Under the pieces are notes generated by a model that worked only from the letters and a program-made list of their open reading frames with translations, had not been told where the DNA came from and did no database searches. 64,000 nucleotides of DNA, taken from Balaenoptera acutorostrata (Eukaryota > Chordata > Mammalia > Artiodactyla > Balaenopteridae). A program made the position numbers and the translations under genes. How positions within the stretch are numbered: the first letter of the stretch is position 1; each line of letters begins with the position of its first letter. Below are positions 23,780 through 35,919 of the stretch, one piece after another. The stretch lies in assembly GCF_949987535.1 (NCBI RefSeq), contig NC_080081.1, positions 34,450,428 through 34,514,427 of the forward strand, in the 5' to 3' direction.

Positions 23780-26700
23780 GAGAGGCATGTAGAACATAGG
23801 GCCAGAGGACCAACAACTTACTTATAAAAATAACTTAATTTTGCTTTCTGTAATTCATTTAATATAAAATAACACATGAAAAACCAATTCTACTTTAGTG
23901 AACGACCATAGAAAACTATATTTAAAATTACTTTTAGGGTGAAAGATGTAGTTTATATTTAAATGTTTTAAAATATAATTATAAATACAACATTATATGG
24001 TTATTAAGACAGTGATTAAACACTTATCTTGATTTTCCTAGACCTTTATTGTTATGATAACTAAGATATACTTTTAATTCTTTATGAAAAATATTTATAA
24101 CTGATAAGTATTTTATTGTATGAAATCGACATTAAACTATTAGGTACTAGAATCTGTACACTACTGAAGAACATTTAAAGTGCTTGATGTCATTGCACCA
24201 TTTCTTTTATTGGTTTATTTCATTGCTGCTTGCACTTTAGAGCAAGCATATCCTTTAAAATCAGTGGATAAATGATAAGAAAACAATATCATAATCTAAG
24301 AAAAAAAGATTGCTCTTCTAAAAGCTTTACCATCAATGAGATGAGTTAGGAATGAGGTCAATGGGTTAATCTGCAGGTCTACATAAGGAGATGTGTATTA
24401 CCACTTCTTGCAGTGGACTGTAATTGTCTTTGAAAACACCTGGTAGAGGTCCAGTTAAATTGAAATCAATTACTTTCTCAATCATTCCATGGCATATGTC
24501 AAGTCATTACGTCATTGGTAAAAGTGCAAGCATGCGTGCATTTTTTTGCAAAGTAGGAAGAAGCTTATAAAACAGTGATTGCTTAAAAGACTCTGCTTCA
24601 TCTAAAGCTTGAGGAATTTAAAAAAAAACACTTGGGCATAGTAACTTAAAATGACATTTGGTAAGAAGTTCATCTTTGCATTTAGTTATCTAAGTAAAAA
24701 CAATATTTCACATTCCTTTCTGCATCATCTGCTATGTATATATACTTAAAAGTTAGTGAGAATGGTTTCAAAATATTTTATGACATGTGACCTCTGACAC
24801 CTTTACTCTTATCTTCTAAGAACCCTCTGACAAGTATGTATTATAATCAAAGATGAATATATGTCTGCTCTTCACTGATTTTTTTTTTCTTCACACCATT
24901 GACAGTACATGCAGATTTGAACTTGTAGCCAGGAACAGTGCTTCCATGCTTCAAATTGCCAAAGGACCCCCAGGGATGGAAACTTGACCTGCTTTTATGA
25001 AACCATAGAATTACATTTATACAAGTTACCCCATGGGAAAGGAATGAACTGATCCCAATTCAAACCTTAATATTGGAGCCTTCTGGGTCAAATTTGATTT
25101 TTCTTTCTGTTAACACCTGTTTAGCTCCCAAATTTACTAACTATATATTCTTAGGAAATTTACAAAATACTATTCATGAGTGGCATTTCACAGTTAAGCC
25201 CAAAGTGCCATCAAAATTTGGCAGCTATTCAAGTTTTCACATGTGACTAAGATGCTACTTTTTAAAACAAAATATCTGCCTTTCAAATATATATCCTAGA
25301 TGTTAAAAGGTTAAACATAAACTTGTTTAATTGGACATGGGAACATTTATTTTGTACTTTTTTTATTAATTTCTCTCCACAGAAGAGTCAGCCCAAGTAG
25401 GGGAAGAAACTTTTTTTCAAGGAGTTTTTCCCTGTGATAACATTTCAGAATACAGATTTTTATATGAGTATATTTAATTTTTCTTAGATTCACATTTTGA
25501 GAGGTTAAAGTTCTTATTGTATTTTTAGTTGGATCACTTGAAAGTGTTTCCAGAAGGCTCCTTTTGCCACTAGCAGTAACAAATGAAGATCACTGACAAA
25601 TTTTATACGTAAAAGCCATTTTTATTTTAGTTATTTGGACTGGGGCTAAGTTGGAAAACTGAAATTAATCATAGGTACAAAATAAAGAGGTATTTAGGTA
25701 TGTATAGTTTGCTTAATTTCTGGAATACCAAAATGCTATATCATATATATATAAATTGATAACTGATATAAAATGGTAGGGTTATAATACCTCTGCTTAT
25801 AACGGGTGATATTAAATGACTACCATTAGATTTAGAACCTACTTCTTCATATAGAACGACTTGCTCTTGATCTTATATACACAGAAACATTTTATAAAAG
25901 GTAAAGCAACACATATACATATATATCCCCCACTCAAATATATGCAATGACAAAATATAATTCCATGATTGGATTTTGGAATTAAAGTTAGCAAGTTCCT
26001 TTTCCAATAAAAATTAGAAAGAATTTCACAGATCTTTCACTTCCTTTTTCACTTAACATAGGTAAAATCATTTGGATAATTGGCTATTTCCTTACAAGAA
26101 CCAAACATAAAAATTCCTAATAAGAATGGTTATAACAAATCAATTCTTGGCGTGTGGAAGAAAAATATTGAGATTTCCAATGGAAGGTATACCACTTTTC
26201 TTACTATCATAAGTCATGATTATCAAGGAGAAAATATTTAGGGTTTTAAACATGTGTTGCTTATTTTTTATTGGCTGTTCTGTGGCAAAAAAAGAAACCC
26301 TTAACTTTCACTGTAAGCTAACAGTTTTCTGCCTTGCCTCAACACATCATTTGAATGAAGAAAATTAAGTCAATCATTTGGATGTTTCCTAAGATCACTC
26401 TGTTGCCATATTTATAAAATAGCAACAGTGATTAAATACTTCATTTAACTTAAAAGTTTGACCCAACTAGTTTCATGGTGATTTGACATGGCTATTGGTC
26501 GGCATATTCTCTGACTGTGAAGGAAGGAAGGGAGGGAGGCAGATCACGTGACTCCACAACTTCATGCTGTTCTTAAAAGGAATCTAGTTAGGAAAGGCAG
26601 CTTATTCTGACTTTTGTAATGGCGATAATATGAAGTTTCTATGACCTTCTTTGTCTTCCAGTGGCACTTTGCAGCTCTATTTCTAATAATGATTGATAGT

Positions 26701-29700
26701 ATACCAAGTGAACTGCAAAACAAAAAACAAAAAACCCAAAACACCTTAAAAAAATCTTGCTATGAAGTGTGTGAAAGGAGAGGTGGAGCTTTTATATTTT
26801 AGGTAATTCTCTGTAAGTAGAGTGATCCTTAATTTGGCACAGAATTCTACATCATACCTCATATAGGAAGCCTTTAGACGCCAAACTAAATTTCATCCTC
26901 TTAAATATCTTTATCATCTGAATTGTCCTCATAATAAATCCTCTTTATTTTTGGTAGACACTCTAGTGAAATTTTGCATGAAATATAAATCCATATTTAC
27001 CCATAACTATCTATTCAAAAACAGAACAAGCTGGGTTTTTGAGCTGTTGATATTTAGATTGGATTCCTCTAATTCAACAGAGTGAAAATATAGTTTATTT
27101 TTATTTATTTTCTTCTAATTTAGGAAATGACATTAAAATGGTATATATTTGATCTGAAGTAAACTTTTTTGCTCTTGCTTTTGGGGAGTGGGTTAAATAA
27201 GGGCCCATGACAGGAATGCTGTTTGTTTTTCACAAAAGTTGTTTGTGATTTCAGGTACTCTTGGGAAATCTCTTGATCAGATTCACATCTGTTCCTGTCA
27301 AAGTGGGTGCTAAGATACCGGTCACCCAGCAACCATGTCCAAGAGGGAATTGGGCCGATAATAACTTCAAAAAGGAATGACAGATGCTAGATTAGGATGA
27401 AAGACAAAACGCATGAAAAATGAGCTTGTTAGAATCAAAAATTTGTTCAAGCACCTTTATGCAAATTAAATGAATATTGAATATTTGCATGCATTTCTAC
27501 TTTTTCATTTGATTGAAAAGAAAAGAATAGCACATTTAAACTCACAAATGTGACTTTTTCTTTTGTACTAATCAGCATACAAAGCTGAATCTCTTTTTTT
27601 AAAAAAATTAGATTAGCCACCTGGCTTCTTATATCTCTACTAAGTATATTGCAATGTTTTTCATATAACAATGGTACTCTTTGGGACAACTTGGTTTATC
27701 TAATTTTTTTCATAATAAGCAATCTCGTGTGAAGGCTATTTTAGATAAATATAAATCTGTTTCTTGAGAAAGCATTTCAAAAGTAACCTTATCCTATTGT
27801 CCTTGAAATTGGTTAATGTACATTAATAAAAGATCACTCAAGATGAGTTCACACCAAAAGCACAGGCTTCTCATTGACAGGTTAAATAACAATGCATTAA
27901 AGTAAAGCAAGGTAGTATTCCTGAAATGAAAAGTAGACAGAAAGATCGCTTCAAAATTTAAGATGCTTTTTGATATATTACTAGTTTTTCTATTGAATTG
28001 TTTACATACTAATCAGAATTTAGAAGAGCCTGATAAAATGTAGTGATTGAGAGAGGTTTCTGAGTCTTGGTTTAGCGATGTCTAATGTGGTCACGTAGAG
28101 AAATTGATTTTCTTCAGAAATTAATTAATTTTTCATATCGCCCTAAGCTGCAGTTAAAAAGAGTGCATACTTGTCTGTTTTTTCCAGAAATATTGCCTAA
28201 TCATATTAATACCATTGCCCCAAGGATGAAAAGATAATTGTACAAATGCATTTGGAAATATGTATCACTGAGTATTTATGATTAAATTATGCAAATGACC
28301 TAGCTCTCATCCTTTCCAGACCCAGATTGTCTAATTAGGATTGATATGCTGAATAGATGTTCCAGAATTTGAATACAAGCATGTCCAAGGAGCAGAAAAT
28401 TGGAAATGACAAGGCTGAAATCCAAAGAAAAGTGTCTTTCGTTTCTATACTTTGTTAATGTGCTGTTAGCAGTTGAGGGTTTTTTCCCTCCCTTTGGCTA
28501 TTTTGTGACTCATATGTCCGTATTAGAAGCAAGTATGCAAAATGAATTGAACTTTAGCAAAAAGCATTTCATTTCTATTTGGTGCTTATATAAAGATAAT
28601 AATTCCCCTGTCATTCAAAAAGAACATCACTATTAAGTTGCTTCAAACAATGTAAACTTAACCTTAACTGAGTGAAGTTTTTAAAAAACTTCCTTTGTAT
28701 TGGTATCAAACCTTTATTTCAAAGCTAGCTATCCAAACTTCATGGCATACCGATGCAGTATTTTCTAAGGATGTGCTTTCTTGAATCTACAGTTTCTTCA
28801 TTTACTTAAATATCTATCTCCTTATATTTGGAGAAAACTGATCCAGTAACAGTTCCGATTAGGGGGAAAAAAGCAGCACTTTAAATGTAACAATGTTTGA
28901 ATTTGAGGTCCTCAGCAGGCTTTCTCCCTCATTGATTACACTCATTCATCTTAGATGGAGGGGTGGTAGTGAGGGGGTAGGAAGGGACCGAACTGTCAGG
29001 CCTCCAGCCTTTGTTAAGCAGCGGGTAGTCACTGCCTCTGAACTCGCCTGGCTCCTGCTTTCCATCTGCAGGATGATGGATTGCTATGTTTAATACATTT
29101 CAGCTTTTGTCTGTCATAGTGTGGACAGACAGTACTATCAGTGATTTCAACAGTGATTAGGGAACAGTTTCAAATCCCTCCTATTGGCCAGACAGCTTCC
29201 AGGAACATCTGATGAAACATACTCATTGGCATTCTCACCATGTAAGTGTGTAGTTCAACTAGGCAGAGATTGTACATGCACTGTTTAAGCCAATGCTGAA
29301 GCCCACTGAGAATTTTACTGGACCATATATGCACTTTAGGACAAAGTTACACGTGACAATATTGTAACCACATTGGGGTCTCAAACTAAAATATTTATCT
29401 CAAGTAGTCCCAAGGTAAGGTAAATTTGTCTTCTTTAAATAGTAACAGCATATGTATAACGGCAGAACTGTATTCTATGATGTCAGTTGTTGCTACCCAT
29501 CAATATTGAGCTGTTTAGCTATACTGGGAGGGTAGAATGTGAGGACTATGGTAAAACAATAAGACATGACATGGCATGTGCTATTCTGGGATCAGCTGAT
29601 CTGTGGGTGCTTTGTGGTTCACAAGTCCAAAGAGTAAATGATTTCAACAGCCAGAACACCACTATGTACAGCTCAATATTTTCCCTGGAGTGTCTTATTC

Positions 29701-31174
29701 TATTTATAAAACTGGTGCTAAGAAAATACAATTAACTGAAGGAAATGAAAATATTCTTTTAAACCATTGGTAACTTAGGCAAAGTTTTATTTGGAAAATC
29801 GGACCTATCTAAATCAATGGAATTTTACTAATACTATTACAATGGACCAAATGTAATGTAAATTACAAAGTAAATTGAAAAGTGTATTATGAGCATGGAG
29901 TTGCAACTCTCTGAATAAACAGGTAATTACCAAAATACTTAATTCAGCCAAAGTTTTGCAACAAAAATCTAAATCAGGAAGAGACACGTGTTTTCAACTA
30001 ATCTCTACTAATAGGGAAGATTAAAGAAAAAGTTTAGATAAGTTAGCCCCAAATATTCAATGAGAATAAGAACTCCAGGTCCCCAATTATATTTTCTCTT
30101 ACTGATATGGTTCTTACATTGCAAAATTTTCATCTGAGATCCTTTCAGTAAAGTTTTCTCATTTTGAGTATGGTTACAAATACACAAACGCACAAATTCA
30201 CGCATACGCGGCATACCATGTTTCTTTTTAACCAGTTCAATAGCTAAACTTATTGGCATTTGGACATTGCTGATTTAGTAGTAAGGATAGATGGGGCTGT
30301 ACCTCCTGTGAGAGTTATACAAACATTCATATATTTTGCAGCTTACCTTGTTCTTTGCTTTATTTTAAGGCTTGTCTTATTGAAACAGTGTTCAGCATAA
30401 AAATTGTGCCTTCATTCAGCCTATTCTAAAGGAGTCATTCGTCCTAGAAAATCGAAGGTATAGCTCATAGTAGACTTCTGTACAGAAATTGCATAACTGG
30501 GTTTAAGTAAATCTAGATTTTTAATCAAAGCTGTTCACAGTTTATATAGCACATAGTAAAATAATGTACCACCCCTCAACAACTGCCTAATCATTCTAAT
30601 GTGTGGTTGTCAAATCTTTAGTCGTAGAGTATTGCATATTCATTTATTGCCTTCATAGTGTGGGTGGGGACAGGCGGGGAAGTGGCAAAGCGTTTATGCT
30701 TTTAGAGAAAGATAAGGTATGAGGGGACAGCTATTAGCAGGTCACACCCCCTGAAATCACTGTGATGTGCGGAATTTCTACCAAGTCAAATGGAAATGCA
30801 CGGATGAGACAACTGGAGTTAAGATTCTGAGCTTTGAGCTCTCAGCAGCAGATTGAATGGAAGAAGAGGCAATGTTGAGTCAATACTCTGTTCTAAAGCA
30901 GAACCATCTCATGGGATGGCTGTCCTTACCCTGCTATGTTCCTTCCCTTAACTATTTGTTAATAATTTTTAAGGAGGTAATCAATAATCAGTAGAAATTT
31001 AGGATTAAGGATCTGGCTGGGGGATAAACCTTTAAGAGAGGAAAGGAGCTCTTATACCATATAAAATCTACAGACACTTTCCCTCCAAATGTTATAGAAA
31101 ATGTGTTTGGCAAATGCAAATGTGTATTTTGCCCATAGGTGAACTATTCAGAATCGTATCTCCTGTAACATTGG

Positions 31175-31176
<2 letters not shown>

Positions 31177-31209
<33 letters not shown>
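31177..31209. repeat. (GT)n microsatellite
   Basis: A pure GT run of about 16 units, followed by a short GCGCGTGCAC mixed tail. Confidence 0.97.
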
Positions 31210-31213
<4 letters not shown>

Positions 31214-32204
31214 TGCACATGCATGCGTCCACATGTATACTGTAGGTTGTCAACCCCTGGTATACACATTGTTAGTCCTATGTTTAGTTAAACACCATAA
31301 TTATCAAGTAATACAAGTCATTTGTCTTACTGTGGTTAAACAAAGAAAAAAATGTGTGCTAGAAACTAAATGAATGAGTTTCTCAGGAAGCTAAACGAAC
31401 AAGTTTGTTGTCTGAAATGTTTCAGAGTGGAGGAAGCTTAGAACCCCCTTTAATCTATTCCATCCATCTCTGGCCACAGTGAGAGTGCACTGGCTTCTGT
31501 GTGTGTGCACAGCAGCTCTGGGCTTAGCGTCCAGCTATTACTGTTTGGTAGATACACAGTTTGGGGGGAAATAACGAGTCAGGCCGGCAGGTTCAACTTC
31601 TTATTTCTCAGGAGCTTCCTATAATGATTCCACCTCTAATGAGGTGAATTACTACTGCATGAAAAAGGAGAAAAAAGGGTTTTGGCCATCTTAGCTAATA
31701 AATCACATTGACTGCATGGCTGATCAGATCAATTGTGCATAAATCAGCGCCTTAAAGAGTCTTAAACTAAGATTCTACCAAAGACCAATTGATCCACCGG
31801 CTTGTGTAAAGGCATGGTCTCTTGCCCATAGCAAACTGAACAGGAGTCCACAATATTGAAACAGTCAATATGCTGTCAAATGTTGAAATGAATGTTTTCA
31901 GATCTCAAGGGCACGACTGTGATAAGTAAAGCAGTTGTGACTGGGTCGCGTCAACTAATATGTTTTTGTCTTTTCTAGTTCACTTTTATTTGTTAGCAAG
32001 AAAATGTAATTCTCAATACATATACGAAAACTAAGTTTTGAAAACTTTATCAACAAGTGTAAGTTTGGGGAATTGTTTCCCACAGAAATATTATTATGTT
32101 ATTTCAAAAAGAAATTATTATGGCTATCCAAGAGAAGTATTTCATTACGATAATAGCTGTAGATTTGAGATTTACTAATCTATAGACAACTTGGGGTCAT
32201 GAGA

Positions 32205-32425
32205 ACAATCTGGAAACTTGATTTCAAGTTCTGATTCTATCAGTTACTAACTGGGAGATGTTGGATTAGTCAGCTGGAACTTTCATACTGTCAAATGTAA
32301 AATAGGGATAGTAAAGATAACTTTTCTATTTATTTTAAAAGAAGGTGGTGAGGATAAGAATGTGACAATAATTATTTGAAAGCACTTCAGAAATAGTAAG
32401 GTGCTTTTCAAGAGTTGTTATCTGT
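32205..32425 (+). mobile_element. MIR SINE, forward, diverged
   Basis: The order GATTCTATCAGTTACTAACT, AAATAGGGATAGTAA, GTGAGGATAAGAATGTG and GAAAGCACTTCAGAAA follows the MIR core and tail, with many substitutions. Confidence 0.6.
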
Positions 32426-32439
32426 TTAGAATTCCCATT

Positions 32440-32560
32440 ACTTTTTAAAAAATTGAGACATCATCTACATATTGTGTAAAGTTTAAGGTGTACAATTATA
32501 TACTTCAAAGTTGCTAAGAGACTAGATCTTAAATGTTCTCACCCAGCTTTGTTCTTTTAC
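32440..32560. mobile_element. Old L1 (L1M-type) fragment
   Basis: ATTGAGACATCATCTACATA, AAGGTGTACAATTATATACT and GCTAAGAGACTAGATCTTAA are diverged versions of blocks found near the 3' end of ancient L1M elements. A similar block recurs near 54690-54930 in this window. Confidence 0.4.
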
Positions 32561-34121
32561 CAGAAGCGTGCACAAAAGCATAAAGAAAAATCTATTCTGG
32601 TTTTTGCTGTCACACTCTTCTCCTCTTTCTAAGGAAGTAACAGTGAAATCACAACAATTAAAAGGAACTTGTGAATTCTGAAAAATTACAGTCTTTTTAT
32701 AAATATAATGTTTATTAAAGTTTTTTGGCATTAACTTTCAGACATTTTAAATAACAATTTAACATGACAAAATCTTTGAAAAGCAAGAAAAGATGAAATA
32801 TAGCCATAGCATCTGCAAAGGAAATAACTTATTTTATTTCGGGGAGTATGCCATCCAATAGCTACAGTAACCACTATGCAATTCACTATAAAAGCAGGAG
32901 ATTCTAATAAGTTTACATCAGGTTTTTCTTCCTTTTCTTTTTGCTAAATCAGGTATTATTGAATCTTTGATTTCTTTTTAAGTTGCCTAGAGCATTCTAT
33001 TATAGTTAAGTCTGTAGGATTTTTTTAAACCAAATACATAATTTATAATTATTCTCTACCAAGCATCTCAAAATCCTCCCAAATGATTATTTTCTGGAGT
33101 TTCCTGTTTTGAAAATAAATTTGGGATAGGCATTCAAGCATCTTAACATGAAATTTGGTGCCTGCCAAATATTTTGTGAACTCATCAATATAATATAATG
33201 TTCTCTATCTCAGAATACTACTTGTTCTGCCTTTGTCTGTAGATTTATGTCAATGTCTTGACATTTTTGTAAATTATGTAACACACATAGTTTCTCCCTT
33301 GTTATATTGTGAAATTTAGTAGGTTGTTGAAATTGGATCTGATTGATTTTCTCCTTGGCATTTGTCTACAAAAGCATCTCATGTCTGAAATTCTCCAGAG
33401 GAGGGGAAATCCAGGTGGATTTCTTTTGCTGCATTCTTCCTTTATGTATCTAAAGTTTTGAAATATTTGTGATCTGCTGTTAACAGTTTTAAATGTAGTT
33501 ATGGAGATGCTTGCTGATAGAAGATGGTCTGGTTATTTCTTGAACTCATCAATTAATTTTAAAACTTGAAGAAATTTAATTTCTGGTGACTAATAATTAC
33601 CTCCCTGTGATTTTTCTAGACTATTATCTTGCATCTATCTTGTTAAAATTCTCAGGTACTTTCTGGCACATAGTATGCACTCATTACAAGTATAATTGAC
33701 TTTCTTATAGAATTTTTGTCTGCATATTATTGAATTATATTAAAATACTTTTATGAGATTCTTAGTTTTAGGGAATTTTGGTTATAACCAAGAAATTAAA
33801 GCACGAATAGAAATATATATGTTTTAGATTTTTATGTAGAAATAAAAACTAAAATGAAAGTATATTTAACATTAGTTCTTAAGTATAATATAAGGTGTCA
33901 AATTCTGGAATGTATCCCATGTCCTTGTAGTAGTTTAAGCACAAATATTTAAACTTTGTGTATCTTCATATATGTATAATTTAATAAGATTGAGATTTTA
34001 CCTTTATCTCTATTATTATTAAGGTTTATCAGATTAATTTTGAAAGGTCACAAAACTTATAATTTTTGAAGTGTGTACAAATTTGAATTGAGTATATTCA
34101 TATGCAGTTTAAAACATTACT

Positions 34122-34427
34122 TTTTTTTTAATATATATATTTTTAAATTTATTTATTTATTTTTGGCTGTGTTGGGTCTTCGTTTCTGTGCGAGGGCTTT
34201 CTCTAGCTGCGGCAAGCGGGGACCACTCTTCATCGCGGTGCGCGGGCCTCTCACCATCGCGGCCTCTCCCGCTGCGGAGCACAGGCTCCAGACGCGCAGG
34301 CCCAGCAGCCGTGGCTCACGGGCCCAGTCGCTCCGCGACATGTGGGATCCTCCCAGACCAGGGCTCGAACCCGTGTCCCCTGCATTAGCAGGCAGACTCT
34401 CAACCACTGCGCCACCAGGGAAGCCCC
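34122..34427 (-). mobile_element. CHR-type SINE (long form), reverse
   Basis: Read on the minus strand it begins GGGCTTCCCTGGTGGCGCAG, with tRNA-like A and B boxes, continues with the CHR body and ends in an A/T-rich TAAA tail. The 10-bp target duplication AAACATTACT lies at 34112-34121 and 34428-34437. Frames of 60-150 codons in this block are SINE translations, not genes. Confidence 0.93.
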
Positions 34428-34484
34428 AAACATTACTATTGATAATAAAAATTACAGCTACGATCATTAGTGATTACTGTTTGC

Positions 34485-34640
34485 TAGATGTTATCTCTTT
34501 CATTCCCCATAGTAACTCTAAGAGGTAGGTTCTACCTGCTTTTAAAGAAAGATAAAGGTACTAAGGCTCAGAGCAGTTAATTAATTTACCAAGGGCACAC
34601 AGCTAGTACATGGCAAGTAGAGGAAACAGAATCCAAGAAA
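34485..34640 (-). mobile_element. MIR SINE, reverse
   Basis: AACTCTAAGAGGTAGGTTCT, AGGTACTAAGGCTCAGAGCA and AAGGGCACACAGCTAGTA are the reverse-complement MIR core in order. Confidence 0.75.
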
Positions 34641-35594
34641 TTTCATTCTAGAACTTTTATTTTCTATTTTCCTATTCAAATAATACTTAATCAATGACTC
34701 TAATCTAGATTGAAGTTTGAAGATTATAAATTATTTGGAAATAATAGTAATAATATAATTTTCTTAAAAATATTTAAGATATATGTGTGTATTCTGTGTG
34801 TCTGCAGCAATTTAGCAGTTTTATTGGAAAACTTTAATATTGTTTACAGTTCTAAGATTTTTGGAAACACTTTTTTACATTAAAAATGTAGAGTGAGCCA
34901 GGTGTAATTTCTTTCTTTATGAGAAATACACAAGTGACATTAAATTTTATATCCATTAGCATTGTAGATTAATTTTCATTGTTTCTTTTACTAAGTGACA
35001 GAAACGTATGGTATGTTCTTCCAAGTACAAAAGTATATTTTCTTACTCCCTTTTTATTCCTTAAATCTTGTTACCGTGTATTTTAGAAATTCTTCTGTTC
35101 ATTATCATCAACGGGACACTTACAACACAACAAACCATGTAGATAAGGTCAAATTTTGCTAAGATAAAATTTGAAATAATTGCAATGTTAATTTATTAAA
35201 TTAATTCATGGCTTTGGATCAGTGGTTATCTGTGGGGAGAAAATATATGAGTAACTGGGTGATGATCAGTTATTAATTCCAGTCCTTTTTTGACAGATTC
35301 AGATTCACCTTTTGTGCCTGTTTTGTAGTTCCATTTGAATACTACTGTCAGAGTAAGCCACTCCTATTACTGAGAGGTTATCATTCCCAACAGATATAAA
35401 TAGGCTATTCTTGAAAGCTTGAAAACCACTCATCTGGGCATGTAATTGGGACTTACACATCATTTGTATAGTAGATAAAGCCTACTATAGGCAGAGTTTG
35501 TGACAACACTTCCCAGTTTTAAACTGGGAAGTAGCCATGGACAATTTGGGGTGGTGCCTGTTTTCCTTCGCATGTTGTTCTTTAGAATAAGCTT
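34641..35594. other. Intron 1 sequence between SINEs
   Basis: No gene or further interspersed repeat was recognised in this AT-rich interval, apart from the palindrome listed separately. Confidence 0.5.
35508..35532. repeat. Perfect inverted repeat (12-bp arms, 1-base spacer)
   Basis: ACTTCCCAGTTT, then one T, then AAACTGGGAAGT form an exact palindrome of 25 bases. It lies about 60 bases before the target duplication of the next SINE. A cruciform is possible, but no role is known. Confidence 0.9.
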
Positions 35595-35608
35595 CCTCAT
35601 CCCATCTT

Positions 35609-35905
35609 TTTTTTTTTTTTTTAAATTAATTTATTTATTTTGGGCTGTGTTGGGTCTTCGTTTCTGTGCGAGGGCTTTCTCTAGTTGCGGCGAGCGGGGG
35701 CCACTCTTCACCGCGGTGCGCGGGCCTCTCACTATCGCGGCCTCTCTTGTTGCAGAGCACAGGCTCCAGACGCGCAGGCTCAGCAATTGTGGCTCACGGG
35801 CCCAGCTGCCCCGCGGCATGTGGGATCTTCCCAGACCAGGGCTCGAACCCGTGTCCCCTGCATTGGCAGGCAGAGTCTCAACCACTGCGCCACCAGGGAA
35901 GCCCC
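35609..35905 (-). mobile_element. CHR-type SINE (long form), reverse
   Basis: A full-length copy with the same minus-strand layout as the other long CHR elements. The 14-bp target duplication CCTCATCCCATCTT is perfect at 35595-35608 and 35906-35919. The intact duplication and T-rich tail suggest a fairly recent insertion. Confidence 0.95.
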
Positions 35906-35919
35906 CCTCATCCCATCTT

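Larger units (their letters stand above)
17331..32204. other. Intron 1 segment, repeat-poor
   Basis: This AT-rich stretch of nearly 15 kb has no exon, RNA gene or interspersed repeat I can recognise. It contains only simple repeats, listed separately. Several patches look like unique sequence with clustered TAAT/ATTA homeodomain-type motifs (for example 24170-24545 and 28060-28380). Their enhancer role is only a suggestion. Confidence 0.55.
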
